In this document: one piece after another, positions 24,458 through 31,792 of the stretch | How the letters are laid out: the number at the start of each line of letters is the position of its first letter | How positions within the stretch are numbered: the stretch's first letter is position 1 | Origin: CAYMLL01 sp964390645 | GTDB lineage: Bacteria; Planctomycetota; UBA8108 | Reading direction: 5' to 3' | Assembly: GCA_964390645.1 (NCBI GenBank) | Contig: CAYMLL010000050.1 | Location: 1-31,792 of the forward strand | Length of the DNA stretch: 31,792 bases | The notes under the pieces: generated by a model | The model's database searches: none | The model's input: only the letters and a program-made list of their open reading frames with translations | Told to the model about the DNA's origin: nothing | Made by a program: the position numbers and the translations under genes

Positions 24458-24553
24458 CACTGCTGGCCCGTCGAGACGGAGGTGCTTCGGCTGATGGGCG
24501 GGATCAGCGTTGCCCACGTTAACGTCGTCGTTCGTGTTCGCGGCCGCTTCATT
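24458..24553 (-). pseudogene. Dockerin second-repeat remnant
   Basis: The minus-strand frame ends NEAAANTNDDVNVGNADP then AHQPKHLRLDGPAV and a stop. It aligns with the second repeat of the protein at 16108 (AAANTNGDANVDIADPTYLL), sharing AAANTN and ADP, but hydrophobic positions are replaced by Gln, Lys and Arg and the Cys tail is gone. The rest of the 24333-24831 interval shows no other recognisable feature. Confidence 0.6.
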
Positions 24554-24831
24554 TCCTGGGCTGCTGCGGTCCGGACTGACGACCGGAAGAAGAGCCGCCG
24601 ACTCCATCTGTCGAGCGCTGATTTTCTTCATGGGCCATCTCCTTCCGCGAATGCCCGGGAGTGAGTGCCAGCAATCGAGCGCGCAACGACTGCTCGACAG
24701 CTTCGAGACCCGACCACGACCCTGCTGTCCCGAGGGGAGCGCCGTGACGACTTCGACAATCTCTTCGAGTAGGATCGGGGGGGCGTTCTCGCCGAGCGGA
24801 ACGTCGACGTCGACACTCGGAAACAGTCTCC

Positions 24832-27042
24832 ATGCCTCGCCTTCTTCCCACGTGTGCCTGCTGTCTCCTCGGTCTGATCCTCGCGATCGGCTCGTCGGGA
24901 GAGAGTCACGCTCTCCGGAAGCGTCCCACGTGGAATGTAACAACCTCGAAGCTGCCTGACGCGGCGGCGGGTGGCTGGTTCATCAACCTCGGGATCACGG
25001 GCGTGCGCGCCAGGATTCTTCCCGGAGCGTCCAGGATCCTGGAGGTGGCGTACGTCTTCGAGAAGACGCCGGCTTTCGGCAAGCTGGAGATCGGTGACAA
25101 GATCACCGGCGCCAACGGCAAGGCGTTCGTGAAGGCCCACAGGTTCGGCAGCGCTCTCGACGTCTTCGGGTACGAAGGTCCGATGATGGATTTCGGTAAC
25201 GCCCTCGAGGAGAGCCAGGGAAGGCTCGGGGGACGTCTTGCGCTGGACGTGCTTCGAGGCGGAACGAAGAAGAGGATCGTTCTGGATCTGCGAACGGAGT
25301 ACGGCGCTTTCTCTGCCAGCTATCCCTACGATTGCAAGAAGACCGATCGGATCCTCGAGGATCTGTACGCGTACCTTCTCGTGGAGCAACGTCCCGACGG
25401 GCTGTGGCATAGTCGTCCCCATATCAACGTTTTCGCAGCTCTCGCTCTCCTGGCCGGCGGCAACGACGCGCACCTTCCGGCCGCGAGACGTGCGGCGAAG
25501 GCTCTGGCTCGAGCGACGACGGACAGAATCGACCACGACGGTCTCGATTGCTGGAAGTACGGGCTCTACGGCATCTACCTTGCGGAGTACTATCTGATCA
25601 CCCGTGAGCGGTGGGTGCTGCCGGAGCTCGAGCAGATCAATCAGTGGCTGCACAAGGCGCAGCTGAGCTCCGGGGGGTGGGGGCACCAGCCGGCCTATCA
25701 GCTCGTCAACAACGGCTACGGCGGCATCAACGTGATCACGATGCAGGGCAAGATGGCGTGGGCGCTGATGATGCGATGCGGATTGAACGTCGACGAGGCG
25801 AAGCTACGGGCGACGCACGAGTTCGTCGGTCGCGGCACCAACCGGATCGGGTATGTCTGGTACAAGGACGGCGGTCGGGACAATCCCTGGTACGCCGACA
25901 TGGGACGGACCGGCGCCTCCGCCATCGCGCACTACCTCACTCCCTCGGGAGGCGAGTTGTACCGACGGGTGGCCCTGTCGAACGCGCGCTGTATCGGGCA
26001 CTTTCCGGAGACCTTTCCCGACACCCGTGGATCTCCGCTCCTCGGGATCGCATGGACGGCGCTTGGTGCCTTGCCGGATCCCGCGATGTTCCGGAAGCTG
26101 CTGGATCACAATCGCTGGCACTTCGCCCTGGCTCAATGTCCCGAGGGGACGTTCTACTACCAGCCGAACCGGGACAACAGTCCGCAAGACTACGTGGCGG
26201 ATCCTCGCCAGTGCGCGTCGGCGGTCACGGCGTTGATCCTCTCGGTGAAGCACAAGCGACTCCAGCTGACGGGAGCCGAGCGATTGAGGATGCCGCCGGC
26301 CGTGATCGAGCCCGTGGTCGCGAAACGCGTCAGCGTTCCGGTTGAAGAGCCGGCACGAAAGCCGGCACGAAAGCCGATGTCGCTCCCCGGTCTGAAGATC
26401 GACGTTCGGAACCGGTGTGTGGACATCGACGCGACGGTTTGTCTCGATCAGGGGTCGCTGGAGCTGGTTGCTTGCACGAAGGGTAGCAAGGAGCACGAGT
26501 CCATCGTCGCTGTCGACGCCCGCCCGATGCACATCCACACTGCGCTGTTGTTGCTCGGCGCGAACAACGGGAATCCCGCGATGCGGAAGGAGCTGGACGA
26601 AGAGGATGGGCGTTGGGTTGACCTTCCGCCGAGCGGCGATCCGATTGACGCCTATCTTGTCTTCAAGAACTCGGAGGGCAACGTGCTCGAACGTCCGGTC
26701 AGTGACTTTGTTGCGCCAGAGCATCGTCGCGCCGACGAGATTGGAGTCGTCGAGAATTCCGGCGAAGAAGGCAAAGCAGAACAGGACAACGAGCTTTCCC
26801 ACGAGTTTCTCTTTGCCGGATCGCAGCTTCTCGGCGACGGAAAGGGGCCTCGACGATACCTGGCCGACATGAGCGGTCACGTCATCTCCATCGCCACGTT
26901 TGGCGACGAGCTGCTCTGCCTTCCAGGTGTTCGAAACCACGCTATCGGAGCGCTACTGTGGCGGGTGGATTCCACGCATCTGCCCGAAGTCGGGGCGAAG
27001 GTCACGCTGCGTCTTCGTCCAAAGAGAGCGAGAGAGAAGTAG
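24832..27042 (+). CDS. DUF6288-type PDZ/toroid protein with YdjY end
   Basis: The 736-residue product has a signal peptide (LLPTCACCLLGLILAIGSSG). Residues about 40-160 are PDZ-like (NLGITGVRARIL, FGKLEIGDKITGANGKAF, LALDVLRGGTKKRIVLDL). Residues about 165-480 form an alpha/alpha toroid as in prenyltransferase/terpene-cyclase-like and DUF6288 proteins (TDRILEDLYAYLLVEQRPDG, GLYGIYLAEYYLITRERWVL, GGWGHQPAYQLVNNGYGG, GRTGASAIAHYLTPSGGELY). Residues about 500-735 are a YdjY-like domain (LPGLKIDVRNRCVDIDATVC, LELVACTKGSKEHESIVAVD, IHTALLLLGANNGNPAM). It is the first gene of a plus-strand run with the acetylesterase and another DUF6288 gene (89 and 82 bases apart). Role unknown; likely glycan-related by context. 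Confidence 0.8.
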   Translation: MPRLLPTCACCLLGLILAIGSSGESHALRKRPTWNVTTSKLPDAAAGGWFINLGITGVRARILPGASRILEVAYVFEKTPAFGKLEIGDKITGANGKAFVKAHRFGSALDVFGYEGPMMDFGNALEESQGRLGGRLALDVLRGGTKKRIVLDLRTEYGAFSASYPYDCKKTDRILEDLYAYLLVEQRPDGLWHSRPHINVFAALALLAGGNDAHLPAARRAAKALARATTDRIDHDGLDCWKYGLYGIYLAEYYLITRERWVLPELEQINQWLHKAQLSSGGWGHQPAYQLVNNGYGGINVITMQGKMAWALMMRCGLNVDEAKLRATHEFVGRGTNRIGYVWYKDGGRDNPWYADMGRTGASAIAHYLTPSGGELYRRVALSNARCIGHFPETFPDTRGSPLLGIAWTALGALPDPAMFRKLLDHNRWHFALAQCPEGTFYYQPNRDNSPQDYVADPRQCASAVTALILSVKHKRLQLTGAERLRMPPAVIEPVVAKRVSVPVEEPARKPARKPMSLPGLKIDVRNRCVDIDATVCLDQGSLELVACTKGSKEHESIVAVDARPMHIHTALLLLGANNGNPAMRKELDEEDGRWVDLPPSGDPIDAYLVFKNSEGNVLERPVSDFVAPEHRRADEIGVVENSGEEGKAEQDNELSHEFLFAGSQLLGDGKGPRRYLADMSGHVISIATFGDELLCLPGVRNHAIGALLWRVDSTHLPEVGAKVTLRLRPKRAREK

Positions 27043-27120
27043 GAAGGCACTCCCTTCCGTCTGGTCCTGTGCTCGACACGGGCCAGAGTACCCATCCTAC
27101 GAGACAAGAAACCAACGCAC

Positions 27121-27124
27121 GGAG
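27121..27124 (+). promoter_or_regulatory. RBS selecting a TTG start
   Basis: GGAG lies six bases before TTG at 27131. The first in-frame ATG lies well inside the hydrolase domain, so the TTG, which begins a signal peptide, is the credible start. Confidence 0.6.
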
Positions 27125-27130
27125 TGACTC

Positions 27131-30100
27131 TTGAGACACAAACGGACTCTCCACCTCGTGCTGGCCGGCTCACTGTCGATAGCATCGTGCAACTGGACGC
27201 TCGCCCAGTCCGGTGACCGGCGAACGTTTACCGTTGCCGATCATCGGGCATTCGTTCTCGAACCACCCAAATCCGCGCGGGTCGAAGGGACCATGCCGTG
27301 GGTGTGGTATGCCCCGACGCTCGGCAAGCGCCATCCCAATCGTGACGAACAGTGGATGATCGATCGACTCCACGCGGCGGGCATCGCCATCGCGGGCGTG
27401 GATGTTGGAGAAAGCTACGGCAACCCGGGAGGACGCGCGGTCTATCAGAAGCTGTACGAGGAGCTGACAGAGAATCGCGGCTACAGCGCAAAGCCCGTTC
27501 TGCTCGCCCGCAGCCGTGGCGGATTGATGCTCTACAGCTGGGCTGTTGAACATCCGCAGTCTCTGGGTGGCATCGCTGGTATCTATCCGGTCTGCAACAT
27601 CGCAAGCTATCCGGGGATTGCGAGGGCCGCCCCGGCTTATCGCGTGACACCCGAGGAACTCCAGGAGAAACTCGCCGAGCACAACCCGGTCGATCGGTTG
27701 AAGGGCCTGGCCGCCTACCGGGTTCCGATCTTTCATATCCAGGGCGATTCCGATCGCGTCGTGCCGCACGAGGAGAACTCCGGTTTGCTCGCCGAGCGGT
27801 ACAAAGCGTTCGGCGGCCCCGTCGAGATCGAGGTGATCGAGGGGCAGGGTCACAATATGTGGCGTGGCTGGTTCGAGTCTCTGCGGCTGACCGACTTCAT
27901 GATTGCGAAAGCGCTGGGTTGGCCGGACTTCGAACTCGGTTCGCCGTTCGGCGACAATGCGATTCTCCAGCAGCAAATGCCCGTACCCGTCTGGGGCTGG
28001 AGCAAACCGGGGGCGAAGGTCACGATCGAGTTCGCAGGGCAAACAAAGACTGGCTCCGCGAACGCAAGGGGCAAGTGGTCGGTCACGCTCGGCCCTCTGA
28101 GAGCGTCCAGCGAAGAACGCGAGCTGAAAGTGACCAGCCACAACGAAGCTATCACGCTGAGTGGGGTGCTGGTCGGCGAGGTCTGGTTTTCTTCCGGTCA
28201 GTCGAACATGGACTGGGTCGCTGGCAAGTCGATGTGCCGTGATCTGGCGAATACGCTCGCACGGTCGAAGGAAGAAGTCCCGGTTCGCGAGTTCAACGTC
28301 GACATCGGTTCATCCCTGTACCCGCAAGGGCGCACGACGTCGAAAGACGGCTGGAAGCGATCAAGACAGGCCGGCGGTTTTTCCGCGTTATCGCTCGCGT
28401 TCGCGTGGAAGCTCTATGAGGAATTGAACGTACCGATCGGCATCGTCCGCAGCACGCACGGAGCGACTCCGATCGAAACGTGGACCGCTTACGAAGGGTT
28501 CGAGGACCATCCCAAACTGCAGAACATCGCCCTGCTTGTTCGCCAGAGCGATTCGGCCACGGCCGACGGGCAAGAGGCCTTCGCTGCCTACTTCGACAGT
28601 CTCGAGGAATGGCAGCTCGAAAGCGAGAAGCTCATCAATCGCGGCGGTTCGGCTTTGCCGCGTCCCAAGCTGCCGGGGATCGCCGACGACTGGAAAGGCC
28701 CGACGCGGATGTTCAACCGGAAGATCGCTCCGCTGATTCCGTACGCGATCCGCGGCACGATCTGGTGTCAGGGAACGAGCAATTCGAACGACGGAAGAAT
28801 CTATGCGGCCAAGCTGGAAGCGTTGATCCACGGGTGGCGGAAGCACTGGGGACGGCCCGACCTTCCCTTTTACTTCACACAGCAGCAGCACTATGGCGAA
28901 CCGGATCCCGAGCACGTTGGCTTCGCCGACCTTCGCGAGGCTCAGACGCTCTTCTTCCTGCGAGCGAAGCACGTCGGCATGGTTCCGCAACACGACCTGA
29001 ACAGTGCCCGTCCCACGGGCATTCACTACTTCAACAAGCTTGACCCCGGCAAGCGGCTCGCCCGCTGGGCGCTGGCCCATGAATACGGGAGGGAGATTCC
29101 CTACACGGGGCCGATCTACAAGTCACACACGATCGAGGGAAGCACGGTGCGCGTGCACTTCCACCAGCGCGGCCCCGGCGGCGGGTTGATGGTGGGCAGC
29201 AAGGGGATGCAGGCTGACTTCAAGAAGGATCCGACGGCCTACGTCGAACCGGCTCGCGAGACTCCGGGCAAGAAGCTGACCCACTTCCGGCTCGCGGGCA
29301 AGGACAAGGTCTGGCATCCGGCCGAAGCCAGCATCGATGGCGACGAAGTCGTGGTGAGGAGCAAGGCCGTGCCGGAGCCGTGCGGTGTGCGGTACGCCTA
29401 CTGCGGCACCCCGATGGGTGCCAACCTCTACAACCGTGCCGGTTTACCGGCGATCCCGTTCGCGTACTTCGACGGCCGGCAGCTGTTCAACGAGGACGAT
29501 CCGGAGATCGTCGCCGCGGCCAAAGCCGAGGCAGCACGAAAATACGGCAAGAGAACGTACCTGCTGCCTTCGACGCTGTTTCGCGATCGCTGCGTGCTGC
29601 AGCGAGATCTGGCGGTGCCCGTGTGGGGGCACGGCGTTCCCGGTACGGAGATCATCGTCTCGTTCGGCGATCAAACAAAGCAGGCCACGGTCGATGAGTT
29701 CGAGCGCTGGCGAGTCTCGCTCGATCCCATGCCCGCCTCGAGCGAAGGCCGCGACCTGATCATTCGCAGCAGCATCGATGAAGTCCGCGCAATTCGCGAT
29801 GTTCTTGTCGGCGACGTCTGGATCATGACCGGCTCACGTCAGCTGGACGGCCAGTTAATCCGTCCCGAGAAGGACAAACCCGTCGAGCTGGAGCCGCTGT
29901 CGCTTGTTCGCGAATTCCGCATCAAGACCAAGGCCCGTCGTTTCCGCACGCCGCGGAAGCTGCGAATGGAGATCGGCGGCGGGAAGTACGTGGCTTCGTG
30001 GCAGCCGGCTGATTTCGACGACGTTGGCGATCCACCGTCCGTCGTGGCTTACCACTTTGCATCGCAGGTGCAGCAACCTGGCGTGCCGGTCGGCGTCGTC

Positions 30101-30703
30101 ACGCTCGGGGCAGAGAACCCGCCGATCACGTGGGTTTCCCACGAGGCGTTGCAGTCGGCTGCCGGATTCGAGAAAGAACGCGACGACGTGAATCTCCGCT
30201 ATCCGAACACCGATGTCTGCAAACGAGCTGTCGTCGAGTACATCGCGATAGTGAAGCAGTACAACCAGAAGGTGGCGTCGCTGCTGACTGCCGGGGAAGA
30301 GATTCCCGTGCAACTTGCCGACGCAGTGCCGGCCTTTCCAGAACCGTACTACAACCAGTGGGTCAGCCGCACGGAGACACCCACACACACCTACAACTTC
30401 TGTATCAGCCCGTTGACACCGTTCGCTGTTCGCGGTGTGACGTGGATTCCGGGCAAGGACAACATCAGCGACGATGTCTCGAGATACGGGCCGTCGCTCG
30501 AGGCTTACGCGTCAAGCCTCGCCGGAACGTTCGGGCGAGAACAGGTCGCGTTCTTGTACGCCCAACCTGCCGCTTCCCTGGTGGACGGCATCACCGCGCC
30601 GAGAGTCGTTAACACGTCAAGCATCGAATTCGGCCAATGGCCGGAGAGTCTGGAAGCCATCGCCGTGCAGCTCGGGAAGCTGGCCGCGAAGCGGCGTGAG
30701 TGA
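27131..30703 (+). CDS. Alpha/beta hydrolase + double sialate O-acetylesterase
   Basis: The 1190-residue product starts at TTG with a signal (TLHLVLAGSLSIASC; IASC may be a lipobox, Cys 20). Residues about 30-265 are an alpha/beta hydrolase: nucleophile Ser128 in ARSRGG, Asp in HIQGDSDRVVP, His in GQGHNMWRGW. Residues about 270-770 match SGNH sialate O-acetylesterases: nucleophile Ser358 in SSGQSNMDW, GIVRSTHGATPIETW, IRGTIWCQGTSN, and His in TGIHYFNK. Residues about 785-1190 repeat this domain (FRDRCVLQRDLAVPVWG, VLVGDVWIMTG), but the nucleophile motif reads GSRQLD with Arg903 in place of Ser, so this copy should be inactive. It probably removes acetyl or other esters from glycans outside the cell or in the periplasm. 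Flanked by two DUF6288-type genes. Confidence 0.85.
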   Translation: MRHKRTLHLVLAGSLSIASCNWTLAQSGDRRTFTVADHRAFVLEPPKSARVEGTMPWVWYAPTLGKRHPNRDEQWMIDRLHAAGIAIAGVDVGESYGNPGGRAVYQKLYEELTENRGYSAKPVLLARSRGGLMLYSWAVEHPQSLGGIAGIYPVCNIASYPGIARAAPAYRVTPEELQEKLAEHNPVDRLKGLAAYRVPIFHIQGDSDRVVPHEENSGLLAERYKAFGGPVEIEVIEGQGHNMWRGWFESLRLTDFMIAKALGWPDFELGSPFGDNAILQQQMPVPVWGWSKPGAKVTIEFAGQTKTGSANARGKWSVTLGPLRASSEERELKVTSHNEAITLSGVLVGEVWFSSGQSNMDWVAGKSMCRDLANTLARSKEEVPVREFNVDIGSSLYPQGRTTSKDGWKRSRQAGGFSALSLAFAWKLYEELNVPIGIVRSTHGATPIETWTAYEGFEDHPKLQNIALLVRQSDSATADGQEAFAAYFDSLEEWQLESEKLINRGGSALPRPKLPGIADDWKGPTRMFNRKIAPLIPYAIRGTIWCQGTSNSNDGRIYAAKLEALIHGWRKHWGRPDLPFYFTQQQHYGEPDPEHVGFADLREAQTLFFLRAKHVGMVPQHDLNSARPTGIHYFNKLDPGKRLARWALAHEYGREIPYTGPIYKSHTIEGSTVRVHFHQRGPGGGLMVGSKGMQADFKKDPTAYVEPARETPGKKLTHFRLAGKDKVWHPAEASIDGDEVVVRSKAVPEPCGVRYAYCGTPMGANLYNRAGLPAIPFAYFDGRQLFNEDDPEIVAAAKAEAARKYGKRTYLLPSTLFRDRCVLQRDLAVPVWGHGVPGTEIIVSFGDQTKQATVDEFERWRVSLDPMPASSEGRDLIIRSSIDEVRAIRDVLVGDVWIMTGSRQLDGQLIRPEKDKPVELEPLSLVREFRIKTKARRFRTPRKLRMEIGGGKYVASWQPADFDDVGDPPSVVAYHFASQVQQPGVPVGVVTLGAENPPITWVSHEALQSAAGFEKERDDVNLRYPNTDVCKRAVVEYIAIVKQYNQKVASLLTAGEEIPVQLADAVPAFPEPYYNQWVSRTETPTHTYNFCISPLTPFAVRGVTWIPGKDNISDDVSRYGPSLEAYASSLAGTFGREQVAFLYAQPAASLVDGITAPRVVNTSSIEFGQWPESLEAIAVQLGKLAAKRRE

Positions 30704-30785
30704 ATTTCGTTGTAGAACAGATTGCCGAGATTCTCGTAGCTCAGGCCTGGAAACCGCCGCCGAAATCCCTGGCGACTTTCTCTGC

Positions 30786-31792
30786 ATGAAACAGACCATG
30801 AAACAACTACTCGCGATCCTCACCTGCATCGCCTGCGGGCAGGGCGCCGCCAGCGCTCGATCGTTCTACAAGGACCCGCAGGGCCTGTTCTCCACGCGAC
30901 CGAGCGAGACCAAGTCGCTCACCAACATCAAGCGCTTCGGCCCGGTCGGCATGGGGATCGATCTGATCCAGCCCGCGTTCACGATGCGGATCAGTCACGT
31001 CGAGGAAGGATCTCCGGCGGCCGCTACCGGGAAGCTGCAAGAGGGCCAGATCATCGAGTCGATCAACGGTCAGAAGCTGGCTGACATCGATCCGCGCATT
31101 CAACTCGCTCGAATCCTGGCTGCGACTGAGGCAAGTGACGGTGTTCTCCGGTTCGCTATCAAGGGAGAGGCCGAAGACGTCATCGTCAACGTTCCCGTGC
31201 TCGGCGCTTACAGCAAGACGTGGCCGCTCGACTGCCTGAAGTCGAACAAGATCGTGCGTAACTTCGCGGATTACCTCGCCAAACCCGGCGCCAATCCGGG
31301 CTTCGGTGGGATCGGCATGCTCTTCCTGCTCTCGACGGGCGAGGAGAGAGACCTCGAGACGGTGCGGAGATGGGCGCGGAGTGTCGCCAATCGCCCACAC
31401 AGATATGCCTGGCACCTCGGTTACGGCGGCATCCCGCTGTGTGAATACTACCTGCGCACCGGCGATCAAGAAGTGCTTCCGGGCATCCAGAAGTGGGTCA
31501 ATAACGCTGTCACGGCGCAGTATCTCGACGGCTGGGCCGGTCGCGGTGGTGTCCCGCGCGTCACCTATGGCAACGGGCATCTCAACGCGGGCGGCACCGC
31601 GGTCGTCACCTTCCTGCTTCTGGCCAAGGAATGTGGCGCGGACGTTCCCGATCAGGCACTGCTGGGCGCCCTGGTCCACTTCTACCGCTACTCGGGTCGC
31701 GGCGGCAATCCTTACGGCGATGGGCGGCCGGAGGTTGGCTTTGTCGACAACGGCAAGAACGGCAACCTCGCCTTCGCCATGGCGGCGGCCGC
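30786..31792 (+). CDS. DUF6288-type PDZ/toroid protein (3' end missing)
   Basis: The frame starts at ATG 30786 (or ATG 30798) and is open to the window end, giving 335 residues. A signal peptide (MKQLLAILTCIACGQGAASA) is followed by a PDZ-like domain (FGPVGMGIDLI, ISHVEEGSPAAATGKLQEGQ, IIESINGQKLADIDP, VLRFAIKGEAEDVIVNVPVL) and an alpha/alpha toroid (GGIGMLFLLSTGEERDLETV, YAWHLGYGGIPLCEYYLRTG, RVTYGNGHLNAGGTAVVTF, GRGGNPYGDGRPEVGFVDNG). It is a paralogue of the gene at 24832, with the same domain order but clearly diverged sequence. It lies 82 bases after the acetylesterase stop and shares its strand, so co-transcription is plausible. No good RBS is seen before either ATG. Confidence 0.85.
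   Translation, partial: MKQTMKQLLAILTCIACGQGAASARSFYKDPQGLFSTRPSETKSLTNIKRFGPVGMGIDLIQPAFTMRISHVEEGSPAAATGKLQEGQIIESINGQKLADIDPRIQLARILAATEASDGVLRFAIKGEAEDVIVNVPVLGAYSKTWPLDCLKSNKIVRNFADYLAKPGANPGFGGIGMLFLLSTGEERDLETVRRWARSVANRPHRYAWHLGYGGIPLCEYYLRTGDQEVLPGIQKWVNNAVTAQYLDGWAGRGGVPRVTYGNGHLNAGGTAVVTFLLLAKECGADVPDQALLGALVHFYRYSGRGGNPYGDGRPEVGFVDNGKNGNLAFAMAAA

Noticed and set aside
24549..24851. Minus-strand frame of 100 codons upstream of the DUF6288 gene
   Set aside because: No recognisable family, no RBS, and overlaps other equally weak frames.
25804..26940. Minus-strand open frame of 378 codons inside the DUF6288-YdjY gene
   Set aside because: Antisense shadow; the plus strand carries family motifs throughout.
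27042..27058. Hairpin ggaagg/ccttcc after the DUF6288-YdjY stop
   Set aside because: Only six base pairs and no T-run; too weak to call a terminator, and the next gene follows closely on the same strand.

Overview
The window looks like chromosome of a GC-rich member of the Planctomycetota (PVC group). The case rests on families concentrated in that phylum: a giant ThuA / membrane-bound dehydrogenase-like propeller / HEAT / cytochrome c fusion, DUF1501 remnants, a DUF1588/DUF1585 planctomycete-cytochrome fragment next to DUF1552, a Tat-exported Gfo/Idh/MocA oxidoreductase, DUF6288 and sialate O-acetylesterase genes, and several secreted proteins ending in a dockerin-like EF-hand doublet. Almost every intact gene encodes an exported protein. 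I see no tRNA, rRNA, CRISPR array or phage module.

Layout. 1-3290: the end of a PKD/dockerin protein, a decayed IS5-type transposase fragment, and a secreted protein with two lectin-like domains, MopE-like cysteine repeats and a dockerin tail. 3513-6707 (minus): a large secreted glycan-active protein (toroid, autotransporter-type beta repeats, discoidin-like end). 6708-7328: DUF1501 C-terminal remnant and a strong hairpin. 7329-8687: Gfo/Idh/MocA oxidoreductase. 8984-13369 (minus): the 1461-residue cytochrome-bearing fusion, separated from the oxidoreductase by a likely bidirectional terminator. 13370-18794: DUF1501 N-terminal remnant, two more dockerin-tailed proteins, an IS3/rve-type transposase remnant, a small dockerin-half protein and a broken succinate-semialdehyde dehydrogenase fragment. 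18795-22783: a lipoprotein gene abruptly joined to the 3' end of a DUF1588/DUF1585 gene, then DUF1552. 22807-24553 (mostly minus): WD40 remnants, a WD40 gene with one in-frame TGA, and a dockerin remnant. 24832-31792 (plus): DUF6288-YdjY, a triple-domain esterase / sialate O-acetylesterase, and a second DUF6288 gene running off the end.

How the genes may work together. The oxidoreductase, the lyase-like protein, the glycosidase-like lipoprotein, the acetylesterase and the toroid proteins suit breakdown of decorated, acetylated polysaccharides at the cell surface; this is inference from family membership. The dockerin-tailed proteins share a very regular C-terminal module (constant cysteine spacing, ending a few residues after the last cysteine) that could be a sorting or attachment tag; no cohesin partner is visible here. 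The gaps between intact genes are full of gene fragments, which points to an accessory region that has suffered repeated insertion, deletion and decay.
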